This document shows, piece by piece, positions 26,144-35,050 of a DNA stretch of 64,000 nt. A program made the translations under genes and the position numbers. Location: the NCBI GenBank assembly GCA_934233735.1, contig CAKQGQ010000008.1, positions 22,255 to 86,254 on the forward strand, in the 5' to 3' direction. Below the pieces are notes generated by a model, which was not told where the DNA came from, did not search any database, and was given only the letters and a program-made list of their open reading frames with translations. This stretch comes from an uncultured Clostridia bacterium (GTDB lineage: Bacteria > Bacillota > Clostridia > Peptostreptococcales > Anaerovoracaceae). Numbering within the stretch: the stretch's first letter is position 1; every line of letters starts with the position of its first letter.

Positions 26144-27523
26144 ATGGAAAATTTGAATTTAGAAAATATAAGAAATAAAAGAGTTTTGGTTGTCGGCCTT
26201 GGAAAATCAGGAATTGCCGCGGTTCAGGCAATGCTGAAGCTCGGAGCTGTCGTTTCGGTGCAGGATTCCAAGGAAGCTGCAGCAGTAGACGGTCAGCTTC
26301 TCACTTTCCTGAAGGGAAAGGGCGTGGAATGCTATTTTCATGAAATTCCGGAGCATGTGGAGAAGTTCGACATGCTGATTCTGAGCCCGGGTGTGAACCC
26401 TGAGCTTGATTTTATTCAGGAAGCGAAGGCAGGCGGCGCAGAAATTATCGGCGAACTGGAAATCGCCTATCGGATCGCCAGAGGAACCTTTATCGCTATT
26501 ACGGGCACGAACGGAAAGACGACGACGACAACCCTTGTCGGTGAGATTTTTAAGAATGCGCACAGAAAGACTTTCGTAGTCGGAAACATCGGAGTTGCAG
26601 TCATTTCAAAGGCTTTGGAGTCCGACGAGGACGACTGGCTGGTAACGGAGACGAGCAGCTTCCAGCTTGAAACCACGCGCTACTTTAAACCGATGGTATC
26701 GGCAATTCTGAATTTGACGCCGGATCATCTGAATCGCCATCATACGATGGAGGCTTACGGTGCTGCGAAGGCAAAAATCTTCGCAAATCAGGATGAAAAC
26801 GGCTGCTGCGTTGTAAACTATGATGATAAGCTCTGCTATTCCCTGACAAAAGGATGCAAGGCGAAGATTGTACCGTTTTCAAGAAAAGAGGAACTTCCTT
26901 TCGGCGCATTTCTGAAAGGCGATAAGCTCGTTATAAAGAACGAAGCAGGCGAGCTGATTGAGCTTTGCAGCCGGAATGCGCTGAAAATTATCGGTGACCA
27001 CAATGTCGAGAATGCTTTGGCAGCAGCGGCTGTCTGCTATTTCGCAGGCATTGACGCAGAGACAACCGCTGAGACGCTGAAGGAATTCGGCGGCGTCGAG
27101 CACCGTATCGAATTTTCGGGCGAAATAAATGGCGTGAAGTTCTACAATGACTCGAAGGGTACAAATGTAGACGCGGCTGTAATTGCGCTTCGGGCAATCA
27201 AGGAGAATATCATTCTGATTGCGGGCGGCGACGGCAAAGGACAGGAATTCGATGCGCTTGTCAAAAATTTCGACGGCAGGGTCAAACATCTGGTGCTGAT
27301 TGGAAGAGACGGCCCGATTATCGCCGAAACGGCAGACAGACTGGGCTATCACGACTACTCCTTCGGCAGAGACATGGATGAATGCGTGAAAAAGGCATTT
27401 GAACTGGCGCAGCCGGGCGACACGGTACTGCTTTCTCCGGCATGTGCAAGCTGGGATATGTATGATAATTTCGAACAGCGCGGCAAACACTTTAAAGACT
27501 GCGTAAAGAGGCTTGGTGTATGA
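26144..27523 (+). CDS. murD: UDP-MurNAc-L-alanine:D-glutamate ligase
   Basis: The protein has 459 residues. It starts with the nucleotide-binding stretch VLVVGLGKSGIAA and has the ATP loop ITGTNGKTTTTTL, NLTPDHLNRH and YNDSKGTNVDA of MurD. It adds D-glutamate as the second stem residue. It lies nine bases after mraY and overlaps ftsW by four bases. Confidence 0.96.
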   Translation: MENLNLENIRNKRVLVVGLGKSGIAAVQAMLKLGAVVSVQDSKEAAAVDGQLLTFLKGKGVECYFHEIPEHVEKFDMLILSPGVNPELDFIQEAKAGGAEIIGELEIAYRIARGTFIAITGTNGKTTTTTLVGEIFKNAHRKTFVVGNIGVAVISKALESDEDDWLVTETSSFQLETTRYFKPMVSAILNLTPDHLNRHHTMEAYGAAKAKIFANQDENGCCVVNYDDKLCYSLTKGCKAKIVPFSRKEELPFGAFLKGDKLVIKNEAGELIELCSRNALKIIGDHNVENALAAAAVCYFAGIDAETTAETLKEFGGVEHRIEFSGEINGVKFYNDSKGTNVDAAVIALRAIKENIILIAGGDGKGQEFDALVKNFDGRVKHLVLIGRDGPIIAETADRLGYHDYSFGRDMDECVKKAFELAQPGDTVLLSPACASWDMYDNFEQRGKHFKDCVKRLGV

Positions 27524-28641
27524 AGCAGATTTTGCGAATCCGAACAAACAGAAAAACAGGGGATTTGTCGATTGCGGTTTTAGTGGCGATTCTGGTCATT
27601 TTCGGTACAGTGATGATTTTCAGTGCCAGCTACTATCCGTCGTCACAAAATTACTACAACCCTTATTATTACTTAAAAAGGCAGATGATATGGCTGGCAG
27701 TCAGCGCGTTTGTGATGTGGTTCTGCGCGAAGGTCGATTATCACTTCTGGGTGCGGCTGTGGATCATTGTTCCGAGCATCTGCGCGATACTGCTCGTTCT
27801 GGTTCTGACTTCGCTGGGCTCAGAGGCCTACGGCTCTGTGCGATGGATTCAGGTCGGTCCGATTACGATTATGCCGGGCGAACTCGCGAAGGTCGGCATG
27901 ATTCTGTTCACGACCGGCTTTTATTCCAGGCATCCGAAATGGAGTACGAACTTCTGGAAGGGTGTCATGCCCGTAGTCGGCGTGGCAGGCGTTTACGGCG
28001 GGATGATTATGATGCAGCCGAATATGTCGACCGCATTTACCATCGTTTTAATCGCAGGCGGAATGCTTTTAGTTGCGGGAATTAAATGGAGACATGTCGG
28101 TATTCTTGTAGGTGCTGCGGGCGTTGCAGGCTGGGCTTTTATCTTTCTTGATAAGGACGGCTACCGCTACAACCGTTTTACCAGCTTTTTAGACCCGTTT
28201 GCGGACGCGCTCGGAAACGGATGGCAGGTCGTGCAGTCACTGCTTGCACTGGGAACCGGCGGACTGACAGGGCTGGGGCTTGGAAACAGCGTTCAGAAAA
28301 ACCTCTATCTGCCGATGGCGCAAAACGACTTTATTTTAGCGATTATCGGCGAGGAACTCGGATTTATCGGCATTTTCTGTCTCGTGCTCGTTTATCTTCT
28401 GCTTGTCTGGAGAGGCTGTCATGTGGCGATGAATGCGGCGGATTATACAGGCATGATGCTGGCTTCGGGCATTATCATGATGGTCGGAATCCAGGTTGTC
28501 ATCAACATTGCGGTTGTTACTTCCTGTATGCCTCCGACAGGCATTATTCTGCCGTTTATCAGCTACGGCGGAAATGCATTGCTGATTTTTATGGCGGCGA
28601 TGGGAATTTTAATCAATATATCAAAATCTTCAAAAATATAA
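27520..28641 (+). CDS. ftsW: SEDS peptidoglycan polymerase FtsW
   Basis: The 373-residue protein has about ten membrane segments and the SEDS signatures: an early FSASYYPSSQNYYNPYY-type loop, GELAKVGM, QNDFILAIIGEELGFIG with its conserved acidic residues, and the closing PFISYGGNALLIFMAAMGIL. It polymerises lipid II at the septum together with the class B PBP encoded upstream. Its start overlaps the murD stop. Confidence 0.94.
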   Translation: MKQILRIRTNRKTGDLSIAVLVAILVIFGTVMIFSASYYPSSQNYYNPYYYLKRQMIWLAVSAFVMWFCAKVDYHFWVRLWIIVPSICAILLVLVLTSLGSEAYGSVRWIQVGPITIMPGELAKVGMILFTTGFYSRHPKWSTNFWKGVMPVVGVAGVYGGMIMMQPNMSTAFTIVLIAGGMLLVAGIKWRHVGILVGAAGVAGWAFIFLDKDGYRYNRFTSFLDPFADALGNGWQVVQSLLALGTGGLTGLGLGNSVQKNLYLPMAQNDFILAIIGEELGFIGIFCLVLVYLLLVWRGCHVAMNAADYTGMMLASGIIMMVGIQVVINIAVVTSCMPPTGIILPFISYGGNALLIFMAAMGILINISKSSKI

Positions 28642-28692
28642 CTTTAACAGAAACTAACGCAAATTGTAATTTATGATTTTTTAGGAGTTTTT

Positions 28693-29793
28693 ATGCGTGT
28701 GATAGTAACGGGCGGCGGCACAGGCGGACATATTTATCCGGCGCTTGCGATTGCGGACAAATTTAAAGAAATGGATGAAACGACGGAAATCCTTTATGTC
28801 GGAAATGAGGAAGGCATTGAAAAGGATGTCGTTCCGAAAACCGGATATCCCTTGGAATTAGTGGATGCGAGGTGGCTGGATAAATCGAATCTGTGGCAGC
28901 TGATTAAAACCGGAGCCAGGGTGACGAAAGGTATTCTGGAAGCAGGACGCGTCATGCGGAAATTCAGACCGGATGTCGTAATCGGCACGGGCGGCTATGT
29001 GTGTTTTCCGGTTATTTTAGCGGGAAAACGCTTCGGCGCGAAGACTTTCCTGCACGAACAGAACGCCTTCCCGGGCCTTGCAAACCGCACTCTCGAAAAA
29101 TATGTGAACAAGGTTTTTCTTGGATTTGCGGATGCAGCAAAATACTTTAAGGAACCGGAGAAGATGGTCGAAGCAGGCAATCCCGTGCGTAAAAGCTTTT
29201 TCTCACTGAGCAAGGAAAAGGCAAGAGAAAAGCTGGGATTCCCACAGGAAGACTTCATCGTATTTTCCTTTGGCGGCAGTCTCGGAGCAGAGAAGATAAA
29301 CGAAGTCGCTTTTGACTTGATGGAAGCGGTGAACGGACATGAAAAAATGCGGATGGTCTTCGGCACAGGCAAATGGTACTATGACAGCATTCTCGAAAAG
29401 GCGGAGACAAAGGGCATCACGCTGAAAGACAATATTCTGATTAAGGATTACATTGACGATATGGAAAACTATTTGGCGGCAAGTGACCTCATCATAAGCC
29501 GTGCGGGCGCGCTTTCCGTGGCGGAAACGACCGTCTGCGGCAGAGCGTGCATTCTGATTCCGTCTCCGAACGTGACGGGAAATCACCAGTATTACAATGC
29601 AAAAGCGGTTGCTGACAGAGGCGGCGCAATTTTGCTGGAAGAAAAGGATTTGACCTCGGAACGTTTGATTGAAGAGGTTATGCATTTGAAAAATAATCCG
29701 GAAATTGCAGAGAAAATGGGGCGGGCGGCGAAAGCCTGCGCACCGATGAAGGCTCTGGATATTATATACGACGAGGTTATGAGGACATTGTAA
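28693..29793 (+). CDS. murG: UDP-GlcNAc:lipid I GlcNAc transferase
   Basis: The protein has 366 residues. The first loop VTGGGTGGHIYPALAIA, FLHEQNAFPGLANR and the C-terminal IISRAGALSVAETTVCGRACILIPSP are MurG signatures. It makes lipid II at the inner face of the membrane. AGGAG precedes the ATG after a 51-base gap. Behind its stop is the large hairpin that runs into murA. Confidence 0.96.
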   Translation: MRVIVTGGGTGGHIYPALAIADKFKEMDETTEILYVGNEEGIEKDVVPKTGYPLELVDARWLDKSNLWQLIKTGARVTKGILEAGRVMRKFRPDVVIGTGGYVCFPVILAGKRFGAKTFLHEQNAFPGLANRTLEKYVNKVFLGFADAAKYFKEPEKMVEAGNPVRKSFFSLSKEKAREKLGFPQEDFIVFSFGGSLGAEKINEVAFDLMEAVNGHEKMRMVFGTGKWYYDSILEKAETKGITLKDNILIKDYIDDMENYLAASDLIISRAGALSVAETTVCGRACILIPSPNVTGNHQYYNAKAVADRGGAILLEEKDLTSERLIEEVMHLKNNPEIAEKMGRAAKACAPMKALDIIYDEVMRTL

Positions 29794-29801
29794 CCCAAAC
29801 G

Positions 29802-29849
29802 ACACTTCCCACATACTATAAACAGTATAGTTGGGAGGTGTATTTTTTT
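29802..29849 (+). terminator. Terminator-like hairpin overlapping the murA ribosome site and start
   Basis: The 10-bp lower stem pairs 29802-29811 with 29832-29841 (one G-T pair). A CAT bulge and a 6-bp upper stem (29815-29820 with 29826-29831) close on an AACAG loop. Seven T follow at 29843-29849. The 3' arm contains GGGAGG, the murA ribosome site, and the T-run includes the first two bases of the TTG start codon. Confidence 0.75.
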
Positions 29850-31140
29850 GGAAAGTTATCAGATAGACGGAGGCGTCCCCCTGCGAGGTGAATACAGGGT
29901 GAAGGGCGCAAAAAATGCAGCGCTTCCTATTTTGGCGGCAACGCTTTGCAAAGCAGGCGTATATGAGCTTTACGACTGCCCGAAAATCGGAGATGTTTTT
30001 GCGATGCTGGACATTTTGCACTCCCTTGGAGCACACACGCACTGGGAAGACGAGTGTCTGGTCGTCGACAGCCGGAATCTATCGGAATGTACGGTTTCTA
30101 AGGAAAAAATGCAGGAAATTCGTTCATCGGTGTTTTTGCTTGGAAGTCTGCTGACGCGCTGCGGAGAGGCAACGATACACAGACCGGGCGGCTGCAGAAT
30201 TGGAAAACGCCCGATTGATATACATATAAACGGTCTGGAAGAACTGGGATTTCAGGTGTCCGACGAGGATGGGACAATTCGGTGCAGTGGAACCTGCTGC
30301 GGCGGCGAAATCACGCTTCCGTACCCGAGTGTAGGTGCGACTGAAAATCTGATTATGGCTGCTCTCAGCGGAAAGAAGGACACCATTATCAAAAATTGTG
30401 CGACGGAACCGGAGATTGCGGACTTTGCGGAATTTTTAAAGACCTGCGGATTTCAGGTGCATGGGGCAGGAACCGATACGATTTTCATTCAGGGCGGCGC
30501 CTTTGCGCATCGTGCGGATGTAATGTATTTCATCATGGAGGATCGGATTGAGGCAGCAACTTACATGATGGCAGTTTTGGGAACAGGCGGAAAAGCGGCT
30601 TTCCGCAATATCAGGCCCGAGCTGATGAAATCGGTATTTACAGTTCTTGAACGGATGGGAGCGCGGATTCGCGCATCCTGCGATGTGGTAGAAGTCAGCG
30701 CGCCGCGGAATTTGAGCGGAGCAGGCTTTGTGGTGACCGAGCCGTACCCGGGCTTTCCTACGGACTGCCAGCCGCAGCTCCTGACGCTGGCTACGGCAGC
30801 GAAGGGACTGACGACGATTCGCGAGGAAATCTTTGAGAGCCGTTTTACGCATAAAAAAGAACTGATTAAAATGGGCGCAAATATTGAAATCTGCGGAAAA
30901 AATGCTATAATAAAAGGGATAACCCCTTTGCGCGGAGCAGAGGTTGAGGCCTACGATCTGCGGGGCGGTGCTGCTTTGGCAATGGCGGCATTGATGGCAC
31001 AGGGGAGAAGTGAAATAAAACAGATTGAGCATATATCCAGAGGGTATGAGGATTTTGAGGAAGGCATTCGAAGCCTGGGTGGACTGATTGAAAGAAAAAA
31101 GTACGAAGAGAAGAAAAAAACATATGAACCCGTTTCTTAA
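29848..31140 (+). CDS. murA: UDP-GlcNAc 1-carboxyvinyltransferase
   Basis: The protein has 430 residues with the two-domain EPSP-synthase fold. It carries LRGEYRVKGAKNAALPILAA at the start, HRPGGCRIGKRPID with the catalytic, fosfomycin-sensitive cysteine, and GFPTDCQPQLL. It performs the first committed step of peptidoglycan synthesis. The start is TTG, with GGGAGG nine bases upstream, and no ATG or GTG fits. Both the ribosome site and start lie in a hairpin, so expression may be attenuated. Confidence 0.94.
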   Translation: MESYQIDGGVPLRGEYRVKGAKNAALPILAATLCKAGVYELYDCPKIGDVFAMLDILHSLGAHTHWEDECLVVDSRNLSECTVSKEKMQEIRSSVFLLGSLLTRCGEATIHRPGGCRIGKRPIDIHINGLEELGFQVSDEDGTIRCSGTCCGGEITLPYPSVGATENLIMAALSGKKDTIIKNCATEPEIADFAEFLKTCGFQVHGAGTDTIFIQGGAFAHRADVMYFIMEDRIEAATYMMAVLGTGGKAAFRNIRPELMKSVFTVLERMGARIRASCDVVEVSAPRNLSGAGFVVTEPYPGFPTDCQPQLLTLATAAKGLTTIREEIFESRFTHKKELIKMGANIEICGKNAIIKGITPLRGAEVEAYDLRGGAALAMAALMAQGRSEIKQIEHISRGYEDFEEGIRSLGGLIERKKYEEKKKTYEPVS

Positions 31141-31834
31141 GCTGGGTATTGGAATTGCAATTTTGGCGGCGGTTTTCCTCTTTTTGAATTCGCCGCTTTT
31201 TACCGTGGAGCAGTTTACGGTGGATGGAAACAGCTATTACCTCGAAGAAGAAATTCTGACTATGGGAAACTGTAAAACAGGAGGAAATATTTTTTGGGGG
31301 ACGGACTGCGCGGACATTAAAGCAAGACTGGAAAAGGATGCGTATATGTCTGATGTGAAAGTAAGGCGTGTGCTTCCGCATACTGTTGCAATTGAACTGG
31401 TCGAGCGAAGGCAGATCGGTGCAATTGTTTACGGCGAGCGATATGTTGTAATTGATTCTGCAGGCACGGTTCTGCGAAAAACAGAGGTTGACCCTAAGGT
31501 TACGGTGATGAGCGGCTTGACGATAAGCAAGCTTGAAGTGGGAAAGCCTGTGGAAGTGGAAGAAAAAGTGCGTTTTCGTCAGGCGCTGGAGCTTCTTCAG
31601 GCGGCGGAACGCGGCAATATGTATTTTAAGAAGCTTTCGATTTCCAAGAGCGGAATTGATGCATATGTGTTGGATAATCTGGTCTGCGCAGGTACACCGG
31701 AGCATATTACGCAGGCAGTAAAAGACGGAAAACTGCAGATTGTGGTCGAAGAACTTTTTGACAGGAAAATCGAAAGAGGAACTATCAAAATCAGTGGGGA
31801 CAACAATGTCTCTTTCACCCCGAAAATTGACTGA
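31088..31834 (+). CDS. ftsQ: Cell division protein FtsQ/DivIB
   Basis: The 248-residue protein has a short basic N-terminus (KEKSTKRRKKH), one membrane helix (LGIGIAILAAVFLFL) and a POTRA domain beginning FTVEQFTVDGNSYY, followed by the beta domain with VVIDSAGTVLRK. It links the FtsL/DivIC complex to the septal synthase. The start is uncertain: TTG at 31088, which overlaps murA by 53 bases and keeps the basic tail, or ATG at 31124. Confidence 0.85.
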   Translation: MKEKSTKRRKKHMNPFLKLGIGIAILAAVFLFLNSPLFTVEQFTVDGNSYYLEEEILTMGNCKTGGNIFWGTDCADIKARLEKDAYMSDVKVRRVLPHTVAIELVERRQIGAIVYGERYVVIDSAGTVLRKTEVDPKVTVMSGLTISKLEVGKPVEVEEKVRFRQALELLQAAERGNMYFKKLSISKSGIDAYVLDNLVCAGTPEHITQAVKDGKLQIVVEELFDRKIERGTIKISGDNNVSFTPKID

Positions 31835-31940
31835 TTTCAGCGAAAAAAACAGTTAAAAAATTAGGAAAAAGGGTGCAATGTCATTAAATATATGATACAA
31901 TAAAATATAATTGGGATTCTTTGAGGAGGTACAGACGATA

Positions 31941-33113
31941 ATGCTACAGTTTGAGACAAATATGGAAAAAGCTGCAGTGATAAAAGTCATCGGAGTCGGC
32001 GGCGGCGGCTGTAACGCAGTCAACCGCATGGTGCAGGCAGAATTGAAGGGTGTGGACTTTATTGCTGTTAATACAGATAGACAAGCTTTGAACCGCTGTT
32101 TAGCGGAAACAAAGGTTCAGATAGGTGAAAAGCTGACTAGAGGGCTGGGCGCAGGCGCGAACCCTGAGGTTGGACAGAAGGCTGCAGAGGAAACGCTGGA
32201 TGAAATTACGGCGCTTTTAGATGGAGCGGACATGGTATTCATTACGGCAGGCATGGGAGGCGGCACAGGTACAGGAGCTGCTCCAATTATTGCGAAGGCC
32301 GCGAAAGACATGGGAATACTTACGGTAGGAGTTGTAACCAAGCCATTCACCTTCGAAGGCTCGAAGAGAAGAAAACAGGCAGAACTTGGCGTCAACTTCC
32401 TGAAAAAATATGTAGATTCGCTGGTAATTGTTCCAAATGACAAGCTCATTGACAACAGCCAGAAGAATACAACGATGGTGCAGGCATTTGAAATGGCTGA
32501 CAATGTCCTGAAACAGGGTGTTCAGGGTATCTCCGACCTGATTTCCGATTTTGCACTGATCAATGTAGACTTTGCGGATGTGAAGTCGGTTATGACCGAC
32601 CGCGGAATCGCGCACATGGGCGTAGGACGCGGAACCGGAGAAAACAGAGCGCAGGATGCGGTTAAGACAGCGATTGAGAGTCCGCTTCTGGAAACGACCA
32701 TTCAGGGTGCGAAGGCAATTCTGCTCTATGTAGCAGGTGGATATGACCTCGGAATGCTCGAAGTCAACGAAATTGCAAGCCTTGTGGAAGAACAGGCGGA
32801 TCAGGACTGCATCTTGATTTTCGGCGCTGCGGTGAACGAAGAAATGCAGGACGAAGTTGCTATCACAGTTATTGCAACGGGATTCGACGAAGGGCTGGAG
32901 CTTCCGGGTAAGCATTCGGAACCGGTTGACGGCGAAAAGAAGGAAAGCGGCGAGAAAAGCATGGGACTGAACGGAGCCTCCGGCGGTGAGCGCAGGGATG
33001 TTTTCGGCAGTGTCGAAGGTATAGAGGGAAAAGAAGTTACACTTCAGGATATCCTCGAAAAAGAAGAAAAGGAAGAGGGAACTTCAAGGTTCGAAATTCC
33101 GAGTTTTCTTTAA
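31941..33113 (+). CDS. ftsZ: Cell division GTPase FtsZ
   Basis: The 390-residue protein has the tubulin signature GGGTGTGAAP, VIGVGGGGCNAVNRM, and the synergy segment NVDFADVKSVM. A variable linker of about 60 residues rich in Gly, Glu and Lys leads to the C-terminal peptide FEIPSFL that docks membrane tethers. The start at 31941 has GAGGAGGT ten bases upstream. A weak promoter (TACAAT at 31896-31901) may give extra transcription. No ftsA is next to it. Confidence 0.97.
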   Translation: MLQFETNMEKAAVIKVIGVGGGGCNAVNRMVQAELKGVDFIAVNTDRQALNRCLAETKVQIGEKLTRGLGAGANPEVGQKAAEETLDEITALLDGADMVFITAGMGGGTGTGAAPIIAKAAKDMGILTVGVVTKPFTFEGSKRRKQAELGVNFLKKYVDSLVIVPNDKLIDNSQKNTTMVQAFEMADNVLKQGVQGISDLISDFALINVDFADVKSVMTDRGIAHMGVGRGTGENRAQDAVKTAIESPLLETTIQGAKAILLYVAGGYDLGMLEVNEIASLVEEQADQDCILIFGAAVNEEMQDEVAITVIATGFDEGLELPGKHSEPVDGEKKESGEKSMGLNGASGGERRDVFGSVEGIEGKEVTLQDILEKEEKEEGTSRFEIPSFL

Positions 33114-33122
33114 AAAGCAGAC

Positions 33123-33145
33123 AAGCCGGTGAAAACCGGCTTTTG
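33123..33145 (+). terminator. Intrinsic terminator of the dcw cluster
   Basis: AAGCCGGT with ACCGGCTT, closed by a GAAA tetraloop and followed by TTG, ten bases after the ftsZ stop. Confidence 0.75.
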
Positions 33146-33177
33146 TGAATTTTATTGTAAAAGGCGAAAGGCTGTTT

Positions 33178-33951
33178 ATGAGGGAAATTACATCGAAAGA
33201 CAACAGAATATTTAAGCTCTGTGAACAGCTTGCGCTGAAAAAATACCGGGACAGATTTTCAGAATACATCATCGAGGGTGAAAATCTGATTGCCGAGGCG
33301 CTGAAGACGGGAACGGAAATCGAAGCACTGATTTGCAGACGGGAATATCAAAAGATTCCCAAAGAACTTTCCGGCAAAGCTTTTGTCATGGATGAGAGAC
33401 TGTTTGACAAGCTCGCGCAGACAGAAACGAGCCAGGGCGTTTTGGCAGTCGTGAAAAAGCCTGAAATTTCGAAAGAGATATTTCTCAACGAGCGAGGTAC
33501 AAACTTCGTCGTTTTGGACAGGCTGCAGGACCCGGGAAACATCGGAACGATTCTCAGGACGGCGGACGCGGCGGGCTACCGGCTGGCAATCGTCATGAAG
33601 GGAACGGCAGATGTTTTTTCACCGAAGACAGTAAGGGCGGCGACCGGTTCACTCTTTAGAATGCCGGTTGTTTTCATGGACTCCAATTCAGAGCTTGTGG
33701 AATTTTCCAGGGCAGCCGGCAAAAAACTGGTAGCGACCTGTTTTGATACAGAATGTTACTATTTCGATGAGGATTTGACGAAGGACATCGCGCTCATAAT
33801 CGGAAACGAGGGCAATGGGATTTCGGAAGAACTTATGGAAAGCTCAGATTTGAAAATAAAAATACCAATGCAGGGAAACATCGAATCGCTGAACGCCTCC
33901 GTGGCAGCGGGGATTCTGATGTATGAAGCAGTAAGAGGTAAGAAAGGTTAG
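33178..33951 (+). CDS. TrmH/SpoU-family RNA 2'-O-methyltransferase
   Basis: The protein has 257 residues. It begins with a substrate-binding domain (TSKDNRIFKLCEQLALKKYR). The SPOUT knot carries LDRLQDPGNIGTILRTADAAG, IIGNEGNGISEEL and IPMQGNIESLNASVAAGIL, the three motifs of the family. It probably methylates 23S rRNA. I chose ATG 33178, six bases after GAAAGG, rather than an upstream GTG at 33145. It precedes pheS by four bases, a common clostridial arrangement. Confidence 0.9.
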   Translation: MREITSKDNRIFKLCEQLALKKYRDRFSEYIIEGENLIAEALKTGTEIEALICRREYQKIPKELSGKAFVMDERLFDKLAQTETSQGVLAVVKKPEISKEIFLNERGTNFVVLDRLQDPGNIGTILRTADAAGYRLAIVMKGTADVFSPKTVRAATGSLFRMPVVFMDSNSELVEFSRAAGKKLVATCFDTECYYFDEDLTKDIALIIGNEGNGISEELMESSDLKIKIPMQGNIESLNASVAAGILMYEAVRGKKG

Positions 33952-33955
33952 AAAT

Positions 33956-35011
33956 ATGCAAGATTTATTTTTAGAAAAGATGGAAGAGAGAAAAGCAAGA
34001 CTCGAAAAGATCCTCGAAAGCTCCAGAGAAAGACTGAAAGCAATCGATTCTGTTCAGGACGCTGAGGATGTAAGAATCAAAGTCCTCGGCAAGAAGGGCG
34101 AGCTGACGGAAATGCTGAAATCCATGGGAAAGATGGATCCGGAAGAAAGAAAAGAATTCGGTATGGCGGCAAACCAGGTTCGCAGTGAAATCGAAAAAAT
34201 GCTTGAAGCCTCTTTTGAACAGTTGAAGAATAAGGCGAAGGAAGCCAAGTTTAAAATTGAAAAAATAGATGTAACCGAACCGGGCAAGGTTCCTCATTTG
34301 GGAACCAAGCACCCGATTACGATTACGATTGAAGAAATCTCCAGAGTATTCAAGTCCATGGGATTTTCCCTCTCCGAAGGTCCGGAAGTGGAAACCGTGT
34401 TCAATAACTTTGACGCTTTGAATGCAGGCCCGAATCATCCGGCAAGAGACTGGACGGATACTTTCTACATCAATGACGAGATTTTGCTCAGAACGCAGAC
34501 TTCACCGGTACAGGTAAGAACGCTTCTGAATCAAAAACCTCCGATTCGCGTGTTCGCGCCGGGAAGATGCTTCCGCTGCGATACGCCGGACGCAACGCAC
34601 TCCCCGATGTTCCATCAGGTAGAGGGACTTGTTGTTGACGAAGGAATCACGATGGCAGACCTGAAAGGCGTGCTTGACAGCTTCGCGAAGCAGATGTTCG
34701 GCTCGGAAGTGAGAACGAAATTCAGACCTCACCACTTCCCGTTCACCGAACCGTCGGCAGAAATGGACGTTTCCTGCTTCAAATGCGGCGGCAAAGGCTG
34801 CAGAGTATGCAAGGGAAGCGGCTGGATTGAAATTTTAGGATGCGGAATGGTTCACCCGAATGTACTCAAGGTTGGCGGTGTGGATACGGAAAAATACACC
34901 GGCTTTGCATTCGGCATGGGCGTTGAGAGAATCGCTATGCTCAAGTACGGCATAGACGATATCAGACTTCTCTATGAAAACGACATGAGATTCATTGAAC
35001 AGTTCAAGTAA
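33956..35011 (+). CDS. pheS: Phenylalanyl-tRNA synthetase alpha subunit
   Basis: The protein has 351 residues: an N-terminal coiled coil for tRNA contact (to about residue 100), then the class II core with HPARDWTDTFYI (motif 1/2 region), LLRTQTSPVQVR and FGMGVERIAMLKYG (motif 3). A zinc-like cluster CFKCGGKGCRVCKGSGW is present. It activates phenylalanine in the alpha2-beta2 enzyme. No T-box leader precedes it, as it starts four bases after the methyltransferase gene. Confidence 0.97.
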   Translation: MQDLFLEKMEERKARLEKILESSRERLKAIDSVQDAEDVRIKVLGKKGELTEMLKSMGKMDPEERKEFGMAANQVRSEIEKMLEASFEQLKNKAKEAKFKIEKIDVTEPGKVPHLGTKHPITITIEEISRVFKSMGFSLSEGPEVETVFNNFDALNAGPNHPARDWTDTFYINDEILLRTQTSPVQVRTLLNQKPPIRVFAPGRCFRCDTPDATHSPMFHQVEGLVVDEGITMADLKGVLDSFAKQMFGSEVRTKFRPHHFPFTEPSAEMDVSCFKCGGKGCRVCKGSGWIEILGCGMVHPNVLKVGGVDTEKYTGFAFGMGVERIAMLKYGIDDIRLLYENDMRFIEQFK

Positions 35012-35050
35012 CAAAATTTCGATTTAGATGTGCCTGATAGGAGGAAAAAA

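Noticed and set aside
27513..28085. A 190-codon frame overlapping ftsW in another phase
   Set aside because: ftsW is a clear SEDS protein over the same bases; the other frame is rich in Arg, His and Cys with no family features.
31861..31911. A strong separate promoter for ftsZ
   Set aside because: TACAAT and TATAAT are present but no -35 better than GTGCAA or ATTAAA at the right spacing; only mentioned as weak.
33114..33956. T-box leader for pheST, or for argS at 40840
   Set aside because: pheS starts four bases after an upstream gene and argS overlaps DUF523; there is no leader and no T-box sequence.
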